A stretch of DNA of 22,506 nt from Paramarasmius palmivorus (GCA_037176845.1 JAYKXP010000360.1:1-22506); one strand, 5' to 3'. Numbered from the stretch's first letter, positions 1 through 11,305 are shown. Numbers and translations are program-made. Notes: generated from the sequence alone by a model not told the origin.

Positions 1-1360
1 CCGAGCGTTGGTACCTCCGCTCTCCTGTGGATCTAACTATAAAGCGAAATACCCCTTCTGAACTGCAGTCTTAGACTCACCATGTATTCTTTTCCGTGTG
101 TCCGAACTTGAGCACGCGCGAGTGTTGCTTAAAGTATTATGTACCAATATACCTTGTTAACTTGCGTCCAAGTACGGTCGGGCATGTTCTGGCTACCATA
201 GACGACGAACCAGCACTGTATACTTATTTCCAAAATCAATCGTATCAGAACGCATCGAGCGATCCAGGTATGTTCACATATCACTTTTCCTGTAACCATT
301 CTCGTTATTGAAAACCCAGTGACGACCAGGAAAGGCGTTTTCATTGACTTCCACCGTCTGCTTTTCTCAGGCCCTGGATCCCGCCAAATTTACGCGAATA
401 TCGTATGAAGCTAAACGATACGGGCGTCGTCATGGTTCCCTGTCGTTCGCGTGTTCACTAGCCTCGTGACATCTCTTTCTCTACTAATCTGCTTACTACC
501 ATGGGCATTGCGCATACGGTACCTAAGTGCGGAGTCCTATCTTTCTGTTAACTGGTTATTAAATACTCAGCTTGGCATTATTTTATACGCACACTGATAG
601 AGTGCTGGGCTAGATTCACGATGCCCTTGGGCTACGAAGTAATGCGAATCAAAGCTTGTCTAAGACTACGTCTAAGCATTCGGTGATTTCAGTACTCTCC
701 CACGGCTCCCGTCTAGTCCCAATTCATAGACTATTGAACACGAAACCTCTGCTGATTATCTCTTCTGATGGCACGAGACCTTTGAGGGCCCAGGTCCGTG
801 AATCCTTCTCCAGTGAATTAGAAACCTATAAGGCGATAACAGTTTCGTCGTCTGGTGAGTGATGAAAAATCTTGTACGGTCGTGCTGCAGGTGAAGAGGG
901 AGCGGTCCCTCAGCGGTCCTAGAGACCTTACAGTGATGGTTAGTTCTTCATAGCCGTGTTAATTCCGAGCCATTGCACTATGTTGAAAGGAAGAGGACGA
1001 AACACGTTTGAAGTGCCATTACTTCGCGTTATGCGTCTCGTCTAACTTTGCCATTTGGATGACGACCTGATGTTAGCATTTTATTAGCACGATCCATGCA
1101 TCAGAAATGGGAATTCTATCCCTTACACAGACGGAGAAGCCTACTCGAATAAAAAAGAGAGGTTTGTCAAGCCAAGTCTGAAGCCGGATAGGGCCTATTA
1201 CTGCATTCAGTGATGACTACTAAGCCCTCGGCAGAATTGTTCGGCCACTAAAACGTCGCACGAACTGATGGTTCTGAAGGTGTCCGCTCAATACCGGCCA
1301 CTTTCGCAACAGAGACTCAGAAGGAGACGAGGATATAACAGTCCACATATCAGAGTATCA
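1..1360. other. Unassigned region with weak exon-like stretches
   Basis: I recognise no gene here. On the plus strand, bases 96-267 are open and end in a good donor (CCAG followed by GTATGT at 268); a possible acceptor, CTTTTCTCAG, ends at 370. The frame after it soon meets stops. Within 440-580 one plus frame encodes a hydrophobic stretch (FTSLVTSLSLLICLLPWALR) that could be a membrane segment or chance. A second open stretch at 656-853 ends in a donor (GTGAGT at 854). These may be remains of one or more decayed intron-containing plus-strand genes, but no motif names them. Confidence 0.25.
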
Positions 1361-1369
1361 AATTGATCA

Positions 1370-1561
1370 ATGGAGTTCCATGTTCTGGTGCGGATGGAAT
1401 TCAATACTCCCGCGTTCTATGAGCTGAGCGATGAGTATCTCGTAGAAAGCCTAATAGCCTCAGTCAAAGACCGAAGCATCGATCGTGTACAACAGTATTT
1501 CTATCCCAAGTTCCACCGGATCCCAGTTTCTGGTGTGCGGCTATCCTCCTTCGAATTTTGA
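1370..1561 (+). other. Short unidentified open frame (63 aa)
   Basis: A plus-strand frame encodes a 63-residue acidic, mostly hydrophilic peptide with ordinary amino acid composition (for example FYELSDEYLVESLIASVKD). It contains no family motif I know. It could be an exon of an unannotated gene, since a donor-like GTGTGC lies near 1533, or it could be chance. No promoter or partner exon was found. Confidence 0.2.
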
Positions 1562-2490
1562 ATCCCCGAACGAAAGAGGGACAGAGCGGACGCCGGGGCG
1601 TGATGATGTCAGATATTGACAGGTAAGATGTTGTGTGTGGCGTGTACTGTTTGGGATCTGAGCGCGTTGAACCTGATCATTCGCACTGATGTCATACTGT
1701 AGAGAACGCTGTGTGAGGAACCGGGAAGATCAACATCATAGACTCAAATGGGTGGATTTAGCTGATGCATAATTTCACACCGGAAAGAGTGAAACCAGAG
1801 CCTGAAGTGAAGCTGTCGATTTCGCGAGTGAAGCTCCGATAGTAGCTCTCCGAAGCGACGATCCAGGAATACCCGATCGAGTAGATGGGCCAACAAATTA
1901 ATAAATAGCGACGTCGTGAGGTAACAAAAGAAACGTTGACTCGTGGAAACGATGCTGACACAATTTTTTGCATTGGCGGACCACGACCATTTCGTGACTC
2001 ATCGACATCTTTCTGCTTTCTCGGCTAGCCCATGACACAACGACGGCAGTGATTTTTTTGTCCATAGTCATTGGTGATCTACGATTCACTGCTCTGCCTT
2101 GTTGACACTTCTCTAGTGTTTCCGTAACTTCGTCTACCCTAACTTGCTTTTGGACAGGAGATCTTCTACTCTCACTGTTGAGACGGCCGTAGGTTGACAA
2201 CCGTCCATCCGCGTTGATCCGCGTGGTTCAACCAACGCACTGTTGATATAAAATCATGTTGAATCACCAACCAGGATTTCGGACCATTTACTTTTGTTAT
2301 CTCGTGCGGGAATTTTCCAACACCAGTCGAACCACCCTTTGTGGCACAACGCCAAGGCTGTTCTCTGACACAACCAGGATGCTATGACTACAATACTGAT
2401 TTAATACACTAAACTGGTAAGAGAGCCCAATGTAAGAATAGTCTATGAGTCGCAATTGCTAAAGTACTGAATATACAAATAAATAACACG
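1562..2490. other. Intergenic stretch, no gene supported
   Basis: Two overlapping minus-strand open frames (1758-1973 and 1898-2200) have some protein-like composition but no recognisable motif and no clear splice structure linking them. A TATAAAA lies at 2247-2253 on the plus strand, preceded by two short direct repeats of TCCGCGT near 2207-2226. No start codon with a convincing coding frame follows it. I see nothing else. Confidence 0.3.
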
Positions 2491-2493
2491 ATT

Positions 2494-2942
2494 TCACTGA
2501 CAAAACAGCACGTTCTTGAACACATGCAGATTATCCAACTGCAGCAAAAGTGTTCCAGCATAAGTCAAGGAGAATGTTACAACCGAGCGCGCTGGTGATT
2601 TCCCTCTCTTCATCCCTGAGATGGTCGACACTGGTCGCGTCATCGGGAACCAATTTCTGGGTAGTGATTCCGTTTGAGTGTAGTAGGTGACTCTGGAGAT
2701 TGGTGGGGTCCCTGAGCAATCCGTTTGAGAATTGGGGTCGTGTTGGGAGTTGCAAGACATTGCATGTGAGAGTGGTAGAATATTAGGTACGACCTTGGGT
2801 TTTTCTGACTTGAAATATCATAAAACGCTTCCAAGCTGAGATGAACACAGTCGTACCTTGAGCATATGTCACACACGTTGACGTACTCCATGAATCGCAT
2901 CTTCTCCTCCTCAAGAAATCTATCAAACTCTTCATCTGACAT
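2494..2942 (-). other. Possible small gene or exon pair, unknown function
   Basis: A minus-strand frame starts at 2942 and runs 100 codons to 2640. Its first 29 residues are acidic and contain a CDIC pair (CxxC) near residues 24-27. A candidate 48-bp intron begins with GTACGA just after that pair and ends at TTTCAAG; because 48 is divisible by 3, the reading continues with or without splicing. Two other minus frames overlap the 3' part (2494-2760 and 2531-2755), so the true downstream frame is uncertain. The lone CxxC suggests a half zinc-binding site, but no partner pair is visible. It could also be a fragment of a decayed mobile element, since the transposase fossil begins about 0.8 kb away. 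Confidence 0.3.
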
Positions 2943-3031
2943 GTTTCCCTTCCCTCACAGTGTGAACTGCGTGTCCGAGGCCACCCAAAAGGGGTATGAA
3001 GAGGTGTCTGTGTATCCAAAGCTTGGCACAA

Positions 3032-3749
3032 CGGTGTGCTAAGTTGTGGGTGGACGAGAACGGCGTAGCCTCACAGCATATGGACTACGGTGAGGAATCA
3101 TCCCTCTGGCTTGACAACCATCGCCTCTCGCCTTCGTCCTGGGTCATGCCATAGGCGATCCTGCACAAGTGACAAGCACCAGCCGCGGCTTCACCTAGCC
3201 ACATAAAATTCGGCAAACCAGAACGCTTCTGTGCCCTAGGAGCCTTACTTCAGAAAGGAATAAGTTGATGCATGTTCTGATTCCGTTTGGCTCTCCTCCA
3301 CTTCATGGTCAGAGGGATCTGTGTGCCCCCGGTTGGATTGTGTGGGACGTCATTTGATATTAGCCGTTGAATTGGGTGTGTCATTGGATAGTCATCCGAA
3401 GCAGCTGGAAGTCAATGTAAGGATAATAGCTGTGATCAACTAGAATAGAATAACGAACGCACAATGGCAGAGATAGGCTGTTCCCATTGACGCAAATGTC
3501 TACAAAGGGGTAGCAATTGATGTTTTCAGGTTGTGAAAATCATATGGGAAATAGTAGGAAGAATATGAATATCCAGAGAGGATTCAATGAAGTGGAAAGG
3601 TGGATGCGAGGAGGCGACATCATTGTTGAAGATAAGTTCAACAAGGTCAGGGCCATCACCGCGTGCGCGTCAAGTTGCTGGCGTGCAACAATCTTTATAT
3701 CTTTGAGGTTCCTAACATTAAGCTACAACTTCTTTACAGAAGTTTTGAA
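3032..3749. other. Flank beyond the 3' end of the Tnp2 fossil
   Basis: No gene is supported. A plus-strand open frame (3517-3753) has no recognised motif and runs antisense towards the transposase end. This stretch should hold the terminal inverted repeat of the transposon if that survives, but I could not find a CACTA-like terminus with a matching partner by eye. Confidence 0.3.
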
Positions 3750-6700
3750 TTAATACATCATCTTCCTCTGTAGTCGCGTAGCACCATAGTTAAATAGTCC
3801 GCATCTCATGTCGCTATCACTATCACCTCCGTCACCTACTGCCTCACCTCCCCACAAAGCTGGAGCCCAACGACTGGTTCGGTCTATGAGGCCCATCGTG
3901 ATCCATCTGGTACCCGTCCAACACGTGCCTGAACAAAGACAATGTCGAAATAAAGCAGTCGTCCATCTTGGAATAGAAGTGAAAGTTGAGACCCGGCTAA
4001 GTACGCCCCTCGGGTTAACTCTTTGCATTCCCGCACAGCGACATAAGAATGTTTTCGAGGTGTAATTCAGCGTCAAGCATTTCGCTGGAGTTGATAACAA
4101 ATATATGTTCAAGTGGCCGTAATAGTTTCATCCTGATATACAGGAGGGTGCCCCTTCTCTGTGAGATTCTTGTCCTAAACAATTGATTCTGTGAGACGAT
4201 ATCAGACCTCAGAAATGAGGAAAGCTAGGAATTAGCACATACACGTATGAAATGAGCATCTCTCTTTTCTTCGCCGTTGACCTGCCTAGGATGCGCAATC
4301 ATCGTATCTCCATCCTCGGAGTCTTATACGGACGAACCTTGCTTCCATTACAGTGACGGGAACATCCTCTAGGTGCCGCTTTGACCACTGCTGCTGGTTA
4401 GAGTCGGTTGTGTTAGAACGTCACTAAAGCCCCCGCTATACCGTGGATTGTGAACATCACTTGGGACGTCCCGCTGATGGGTGGCAAGCAGCATGCAAGG
4501 TTTGATCTACGTGTCGAGTGATGAGCCAGTATCACCTGTTCACAATTCAATGGAGACTGACATATCTGCCTTAAAGCCCTCGACAGATAACGCCTGTGGT
4601 GGGCCAACTCCAGTCCTCTTACGTTTCCTACTTATCTTGATATGGGTGAATCTGTGCCATTTCGACCAACAACCGATCCAAGGAGGCCAGGGGAATCTTC
4701 GGATACGAAATTGAGGCTTCAGAAGCCGCAAAACCGCTCCATTTGGGAATGGCCAGTAACTCACCAGACAGGGCCCATCCGTTCAATGCAGTCAGCAATG
4801 TGTAGAGTGAGTGTATGTAAGTGGACATGCCGAATAGGCGGTTTCCGTCCTTCTGGAAGTATAATCCTAACATGTAATGGTAAGCATCTTTGCAGATAAG
4901 AAGGTAATCATTGACACACCTTTCTATATTTCCTTGACCCTTGTTACAAAATCCGAGGTATTCTTGCAATGTCCTCCGGCGTTATCTCGAACTGCTTACA
5001 CAGGGCTGACAAGCTGTACAACTCTGCAAAGTGCTTGACATACGCCACCCTACTTGATGCCGCTTTCGGAGGAGGATGGAGGCCAAGATGAGAGCATCAA
5101 GAAGGACCACATCTCTGCAGAGACATTGGCACGCGTCATTGGAGTAGTATCAGGTACTCGTGGCCTCCTTATACAATGGATATGGTTAGAACCAGCGGCC
5201 TCGCCTGCCTTTCTGCCCTATAGCCTCTATGACTGCCTTTGCGAAGAGTGTAATCCTCTTTTCCATCAACCAGGCCCTTGAAATCACCGAACAGTGAGAG
5301 ACAAGGTTCGTTGAGAGTGTTCTCGAAGACCAGATGCATAAATTCCTCCGGAAAGAGTCGGGAAATTATAAACATGAAGATGAGATAATATGGAGCGGCC
5401 TTTCTTTGATTCCGGAATCTTTGCAAGTCTCTCCGCCTTCGGCCTTGCTTGTGTGAGCACAAAGCATTGTCAACGGCATTGCTTGCTGAAGGATTTCATC
5501 ATGCACTGCGACGTGAAAGGATTGCTGGGTCTACGGAGATTTTCGTGGGTGAAAGGAGCGATCATGTGGGGACATAATATGTCTTGTCACTCGGCATCTT
5601 GACTCCTTTGATCTTGCTAGCTACGACATGGTGAGATCCGTTATGGCCCTTCATTCGCTATCACCATTGAAAACTGCCGTTCATATCGCCCAAAAACAGC
5701 TAAAAGGTATGCTCGGAGGCGGAAAGAATGATAGCACCAGTGGTAGGGTCGAAGGCCTTTTACACCTAGGCAAGGCGCTGAAGAATGTTCGCGTACAAGG
5801 GGATAAAGGAAGGAGTCAATGTCAACTGGCCTTCTTGGGGCCAGGGGATGACCACGATGGAGAGAATGTTCTTGAGTGGAATCGAATCTCCGGTGGAAGT
5901 TTGTAGAGAAAGATGATGAGTGGCCATGCAGTTTTTTCTATTGTTGAACGGGCCATATACGTCGGTTTGCTTTTGAAAAGACCCAACGCAAGGTCTCGTG
6001 GGTCACTGAAGAACTTGTACGGCATAGACTTCCCATTGACTGCAACAGATGCCTGGCAGAAGTGCACGATAACACGAGCCATCAAATATATATCCTTGAT
6101 GATTGCGTGATACCGTCTTCCAGCACCTGAAACTGGCCACGATAATCGTGTTTCTTCACGTGCTCCCTGAGTTCCGAAAGAAGGCGATAAGTCGAGTAAG
6201 GGTAATGAGGGGATGTAGGTGAAACGCTTCCTTGGCTTTCCATCTGCACGATATCGACGTTCCTTGCATATAGGACACATCTCCATGGGGTTGGCATGGG
6301 ACCAACATAACACAACAACAGCTATTTTGGACAACAGTCGTAGAACTCCGGGTTTGAGCCCAGAGGGGATGAAGGCAATGCGGCGCCCCCGAATCTTGTT
6401 AAGAGAAGGAAGTGGCTTCTTCAGAGAGAAGGCATACGGTATTTTGGGCGAAAAAAAAAAAATCACGTGACGCCGCGGCGGTGTGGCGTCTCGACCTTGT
6501 AAAACAAAAGCACGGCATATCTCCAATGTCGAGGGTCACTGAGTTTATTGGCTAATACTTGCATCAGTAAAGTGTCAAAACAAGAGGAGACAGTCGATTA
6601 CTTACCCAATTGCAGCTGCACGAGCCTCATAAGAGTCATTCAGTTGGTCGAATGCGGCCAACAGCTCTGCATCCTCAAAGAGCCTATCCCCAATTAATTA

Positions 6701-7325
6701 AATAAGCCCCTCGTCATCATCGGGTCTCCTGGATGACTAGCGTCTTCAGCTGGCAGGGGCTTCATCCTCTGGTCCATCCCCGTCATCGTCAGAAGCATCA
6801 GCACCCTCGTCGTTTTTTTGTCGACAACCAATAGAGCGAAGTGAGTTGGATTTGGGCGGACTCTGGTAGGGAGGGATCAAGATGAAGGTTCAAAATGTCG
6901 GCAGCTGCTTGTTTCAAAGCTTCTTCGTCCAGCTCGTCGGCAGCATAGTCTGACGGTTTGTCAAATGGTTTTATCGAACGTTGGTATAGGTGCCAAGGAC
7001 TCCACATGAGGGGGGACTGAGCATGGGATGTAAGAATAAGGTCCTGCGCTGTGCTGGTGCGATCCTGCTTCATTCTCGTCACTGCTGGTGGAGTCGTCAT
7101 CAATGTCGATGGGAATAACAACTCGACGGCGCTTGGGAGGAGCGAGGAGGATTGCCTGCAAGTGTTGGCAGGCGTTGGTACACTTTCAAATGCTCTCCTT
7201 GCAGCTTCCTGCCGCTCGATTCGCTCGAGCATAACAATAGCGAGAGACTTCTCTAACTTTCGTTTCAGTTTGACCACTGAGGACACCAGTCTGGCGAGGA
7301 GGCATAGTGACAAGAATATGTTCAA
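3750..7325 (-). pseudogene. Decayed Tnp2-family (CMC / En-Spm-like) DNA transposase
   Basis: This is the fossil of a cut-and-paste transposase of the Tnp2 family, which excises and inserts its element. Conserved blocks occur in order along the minus strand: an acidic, Asp-rich N-terminal part (about 6830-6610); a CPICKERRY zinc-knuckle-like block followed by KRFTYIP (about 6280-6209); KFFSDPRDLALGL (about 6015-5985); KTAWPLIIFLYKLPPEIRFH (about 5935-5873) and PGPKK; DIDSFLYPLV (about 5820-5790); FRLRAYLLAVFG (about 5720-5680); RMKGHNG (about 5655-5630); FPEEFMHLVFEN and GDFKGL (about 5360-5275); a YWPFPNGAVLRLLKPQFRIR block (about 4757-4697); IRVCANS-like C-terminal pieces; and IDRTSRWAP near 3880. 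About 3.6 kb matches the usual size of roughly 1,000 residues or more. The blocks lie in different frames with many stops, so it cannot make a full transposase. An acidic-to-core junction has donor- and acceptor-like sites at 6605 and 6496 that may mark a real 110-bp intron. The start is uncertain: ATG at 7325, or another near 7311 in a different frame. Confidence 0.85.
6451..6462 (+). repeat. A12 homopolymer next to CACGTG and a GC-rich palindrome
   Basis: Twelve A residues are followed directly by TCACGTGA and then CGCCGCGGCG, both perfect palindromes. They lie inside the transposase fossil, near its predicted intron. The CACGTG core is an E-box, but its position inside a dead gene makes a regulatory role doubtful. 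Confidence 0.5.
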
Positions 7326-7463
7326 TAGGAGTATTGAGATAGGTACAGGATTTATTTAGCCGCCAGCCCCCGGCTTGTTATTTCAAAGATTAGGGGAGTT
7401 CACGCTCTCGTGCACGTATGCTTGACGCGTTTCGCACGATCGTTTATCCTCCGGGCTTATGGA

Positions 7464-7470
7464 TATAAAA
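7464..7470 (+). promoter_or_regulatory. TATA box for a plus-strand gene
   Basis: TATAAAA sits in GGATATAAAATGCGG, about 30 bp upstream of a pyrimidine-rich stretch near 7495-7515 that could hold the transcription start. The sequence after it is C-rich with few ATGs, as in a fungal 5' leader. It points away from the transposase fossil and towards the gene-like region that begins near 7580. Confidence 0.5.
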
Positions 7471-7579
7471 TGCGGCGGGCCTCTGGAAAGTTGAACATTT
7501 CTTTTTTCCCTTAACAACCACCACTGTCGCCAACACATTATTAGCCTTGCTCGTATAGTGATCCATCATAATTATCTAC

Positions 7580-8952
7580 TCTTAGCTCCTCCTCGCTCTC
7601 ACAAGCCTGTCACCACAGCCCCAGAGCAAGTCAAAGGATAACGAGCAAGAAGCCGTCAAACACCGCTCAGGCCCAGTACAGCCCACAAGGCAGCGATGTG
7701 GATAAGCCTCCGACTCCTTGTCGCCATCCAAGACAGCAAAGGCCACCAACACGACTACGCTCGGGAACATGGACCCAGCCATGATAGCCGTAATGTGTGG
7801 CTATGGTACAAGGCACATCAATCTCCCTCCTTCATCTTACTACCGTATCACTCACCAGTTATACCAGCCAAGATCTCCGAGGGATCTAACCTCCCTCGTG
7901 CAGACAACAATGGACGATGGTGACCAGGACATAGACATGGTGGGCGGAAGACTGGTAAGAGTCAGACGTATTGTAGGCAGAAGAACATTGGCTAATGATA
8001 TTAACTTACTAGACACTGTGGATGGGAAACACGACCTCAGAAATATCGTATGTTACGGTATACAATGACCTTTCACCAGATTCTGACTGTTGGCTTTCTC
8101 AGGCAATGGTGATGACGGTGGTGACACACCTATGGACAATATAAGGGGGGATAAGGGTGCGTGGTTATGTCAATTCTCACATCTCGAAGGCCAACTGACT
8201 ACATACCTGTACAAAGCACCAGAGGGTAACGAGGATGTTGCTATGGCTCGATAATCATGATGCGGGGTTTTGCCGCGCAGATGACGAGGGCCCCCAACAC
8301 CAGCAAGGATTACATCCAACGCGGGAAAAGTTGAAACCAGTCGTGTTGCATGGGTTCCACGTCCCAAGGGTTTCTGCTGGGAATGGCTTTTCTCTCCAAG
8401 AGAGGAAATGATGCTGGGGCAGGTCCCAATAAGGCTCTCAAAACGTCTGAAAACTTATCTTGCCCTCTCGGTATGTCTTCTGTGTTTGCTACTATGCCTG
8501 GCTTATGTCTTTGAAGCGCAACGTCATGAATTGGCTCTCAATGCGTGTTTGGACTGGACCACTTAGACTGGAAGATATCCCTAACGACTCGAAGGTCAAA
8601 ATTTTGTGCAGTGGTGCGGAACATGTACCACTCACCAATATATCCACTAATGAAGATTTTAGTGCTCGTGCTAAACCATCCTTTCCTTGGCCCAATTCAT
8701 CAACGGAATGGGGCAATATCCGAAGAAATCGTCAAACAAGGCTTTCAGAAATATGCGGAAAAAACGGCTGTCAAGAAGGGAGAAGAGAACTCGAAAAGAA
8801 AGACAAATATGCTTCACCTTGCCATCAATGCCAGCAACGTTCCTCAGCTGCATCTCGTGTCAAGAAGGACTATACGGGGTTGTCCAAAGGAGAAGAAGCG
8901 ACCCCTGGGGTTGTCCAAAGAGAAGAAGCGTGCCCTTAAAGGAAAGTGGTGA
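7580..8952 (+). pseudogene. Multi-exon gene-like region, unknown function, divergent from Tnp2
   Basis: A series of GT-AG introns of 55-60 bp can be read on the plus strand: 7955-8012, 8048-8102 (branch TTCTGAC), 8157-8216 and 8226-8280. They separate very short exons, one possibly only 9 bp (8217-8225). Exon peptides are Asp/Gly-rich (MDDGDQDIDMVGGR, GNGDDGGDTPMDN), which suggests a low-complexity acidic linker. A further intron may run from GTATGT at 8469 to CTTAG at 8564. The last exon ends in a Lys-rich tail (KEKKRPLGLSKEKKRALKGK) like a nuclear localisation signal, stop near 8950; another frame there reads CHQC. The N-terminal part changes frame near 7720 (DKPPTP in one frame, SPSKTAKA in the next), and exon phases do not all agree, so it is probably broken. 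I cannot name a family. It might be a second, DNA-binding gene of the neighbouring transposon or an unrelated gene. Confidence 0.4.
8876..8936 (+). repeat. Two-copy 31/30-bp tandem repeat
   Basis: Copy one is 8876-8906 and copy two 8907-8936. Both begin GGGGTTGTCCAAAG and end in GAGAAGAAGCG plus CCCT, with one single-base deletion and a few changes. The repeat builds the Lys-rich (or, in the other frame, Glu-rich) C-terminal tail of the gene-like region. Confidence 0.85.
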
Positions 8953-9300
8953 AATGAAAGCAAACTGCCGCTAAGTTGCAGCTACAGCCAAGCTCGTCGT
9001 TCCAAGGCAGGCCGGCGGTATTGTCAGATCAGGTGTTGACGGTGTTGTGACGACGAGATGGAGTGTATAGACATGGACTGACAAGTGAATGGTACGTGTG
9101 TGTTGGTTGATACGTCTCGCACCTCGTGTTGATTACACGTTTCTCAGGCAGCCTGCAACGGCATGGCGCTACGGACCACCTTTTATATTTCTTCCGACTT
9201 TTCCCGTATCGTCAGGCACCGGGGACAGCTTCTGTCCCACGCCTGTCAGCCGCATGTATTCCTAAAGGTACTGTGATTTGTATACAATACCTATATCTAA
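8953..9300. other. Intergenic stretch, no gene supported
   Basis: Between the Lys-rich tail and the G tract I see no coding signal beyond a short plus frame (9126-9431) that reads through the homopolymer and has no motif. Confidence 0.35.
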
Positions 9301-9302
9301 AT

Positions 9303-9315
9303 GGGGGGGGGGGGG
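9303..9315 (+). repeat. G13 homopolymer
   Basis: Thirteen consecutive G residues follow CTAAAT. A tract of this length is rare in ordinary coding DNA and is prone to length change and to sequencing error. A T-rich tract follows at about 9479-9500. Confidence 0.9.
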
Positions 9316-9573
9316 TCTATCCTATTACAACCAGTGCAGGTGCTATTATGTGTTTGCCATTGATTAGCAAGCAACTAAGAAAAACGACCAGGCCTATGGA
9401 GACAAAATACCAAAGCCTTGGTGGGGGATAAAGTGTTCCAAAACCGAACGGTGGGTGGATGGTTTTGGTTTTGTTTGATTTTTTTTTTGTTTTGTTGTTT
9501 AGAATTTGTCGGAAAAATGGGGCGCTAGCGACAATCAACCATCCCCTCGATAACCTCTGAATGGTTCATTTCC

Positions 9574-9635
9574 GACCAGGCTCTGGTCTTTTTTCGACCA
9601 AATACTGGTCGTTTTTTCTGGTTGGATGTCGACCA
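9574..9635. repeat. Cluster of GACCA/TGGTC inverted repeats with T runs
   Basis: GACCAG and CTGGTC flank a 3-base spacer (9574-9588). CGACCA and TGGTCG flank a 5-base spacer (9595-9611). A further CTGGTT and CGACCA follow by 9635. The unit CTGGTC plus a T run also repeats directly about 22 bp apart (9583 and 9605). Such dense short inverted repeats are seen in the subterminal regions of DNA transposons, or could be a binding-site cluster upstream of repeat copy A. No element boundary was found. Confidence 0.6.
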
Positions 9636-9689
9636 AGCCGGGTCTCACAGTGACGTTCTTGTTCTGTAACGCTACCTCAAGCTCACCTT

Positions 9690-11250
9690 AATCGACAGCT
9701 GCAGCGGTTCGTTGGACGGTGCACTTCATACCGATACCAAGATCATCAGCTTCCATGGAGCTTTGACACCAACCATAATCGAACGAACCTTGGCTCGTTA
9801 TTCGCAGGACTTATCGATCCGACTACGGGATTCAGAAGCAGGAGGTAGTTCACGACTGGGTTGGCTAGTTCACGATCCAAGTATCCCCTTCCATCGTGGT
9901 GCGCTTATCTGTTTATACGCAAAATCTCACGTTCTAACCTCTCTTATCTTAGAGCCGCCAAACCATCGAAGAGTCAAGACCGAAGTACATGACCGTTTGC
10001 CCCTGCGTCTGTCAACTCCTGTCATACCTCGGTCATACCCCTCGCCAGCTATTCGGTCCCTTTGACACCGTAGAAGCCACTTCACGAAGCCCGAATACCT
10101 ACAACACCGGAACATCGCCGTACAGGACAATATGTGCAGTCCGAAGTATCATCTCTAGATGACAGTTCGTTAAAGACAATATATTCACACATATTCGGGT
10201 CCAAATAACGGGTTTGAAGCTCAATGAGAGGGCGTACGAAGCGCCGAGTCGGAGCTTGGGCTGTCAATGTAAGTGATGCCTTATTCGGTATAGCCGTAGT
10301 TCTGACTTCTTCCTATGATCAGCGTCGTGGAGCGCATATGGGAGGCGAAGTGATTCGTGATCACTGATATCGTTATCATACCCGCCTCCAAGGATACTAC
10401 AGAATCCAGAATGAAGTCGTCATTCGTTGAGAAGACGCCTGCAACGTAACGTATAATGTTGTGTACAGGAACGCTTCGGTATCATGAAGAATGAAAACTT
10501 GTTAATGCATTCGAGGTGTTTAGGAGATACGACATGATATCAAGAAGGGATATGAAATACTGAGGCCTAGGATAGGCGTCAAATTGTTGCGTCTCCCAGC
10601 GAGCAGTGAGGACATTGTAGGCTCACAACATCCCTACTCTGTATCGATTCTTTTCACGCTCCAGACCCAAGATCTTGCTCGTCACCCAACCAGGATCTAA
10701 AGGCCATCCCTTGGCATCGAAGCGGGTACTTTAGCGTGTCGCCGGCTTTGGTACGCACAAAGATTTCGATTCGAAAACAAGGACGCACGCTTATCACCAG
10801 GCTCGACATCACGATGCTTTACTCGTCTTTTCCGTTACACTGGAATCGACTCATATTCTACTCTAGCCGATGCTGTATTCATCGGGAAGCCACTCCTTTT
10901 TATAGCTGCCAAGGCCATGACCGAGTCGTTAGCTGCTTGCACCTTTCATCTACATACGCCTCTTCAATCGTTGTAGCGCGCGGAGGCCATCCATTCGTAA
11001 CTTCGAGGTCTTCAAGTAAATACAACCAGGATTGTTGTCGCAAATTAGGATCGTTTACTGTTCCTCGGATCTCGAGAGCATTTGTTGGTCTTTTCCGACA
11101 AGAGTTGGCGTTGGGATGGGTAGAAGGACACTTTCAGGGAGATTCAGGAGTTGGTGAGGCTTGTAACGTTGAGTATGTGCACGTTATCTTCGGTCTGAGC
11201 TTGTACTGACTTCTTTCTTTTTGCAGACAAACATAGGGCCAAAGAGTTCA
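9690..11250 (+). pseudogene. Copy A of a three-copy unknown gene family
   Basis: Recognised by comparison with copies B and C. Shared landmarks: a WCxxL block (SWCAYL at about 9894-9910) followed by a 42-bp intron, 9911-9952, whose branch region is TTCTAAC; a block RNIAVQDNMCSPKYH at about 10107-10155; a KTIYSHIFG block shortly after; and a second intron, 10269-10322, nearly the same in sequence as that of copy B. After it the frame reads RRGAHMGG and then stops. The blocks lie in different frames, with stops between them, so the copy is broken. A further possible intron lies at about 11175-11225 (acceptor TTTTTGCAG). I do not recognise the family; the protein may be mobile-element derived. 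The extent beyond about 10340 is inferred. Confidence 0.5.
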
Positions 11251-11305
11251 CATTAAATGGAATGGAGATCGCACTCTATGATTTGTATTAGTTGTTGTCT
11301 AATAA

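Noticed and set aside
5913..6470. Plus-strand open frames across the transposase region
   Set aside because: They are antisense shadows of the conserved Tnp2 blocks on the minus strand.
8810..8870. CHQC as the start of a 4CXXC-type zinc finger in the plus-strand gene-like region
   Set aside because: Only one CxxC pair is visible, in a frame different from the Lys-rich tail, and no further Cys pairs follow.
3032..9660. CACTA-type terminal inverted repeats bounding the Tnp2 element
   Set aside because: I looked for CACTR termini on both sides and found no convincing pair. The GACCA cluster is reported separately and not claimed as an end.
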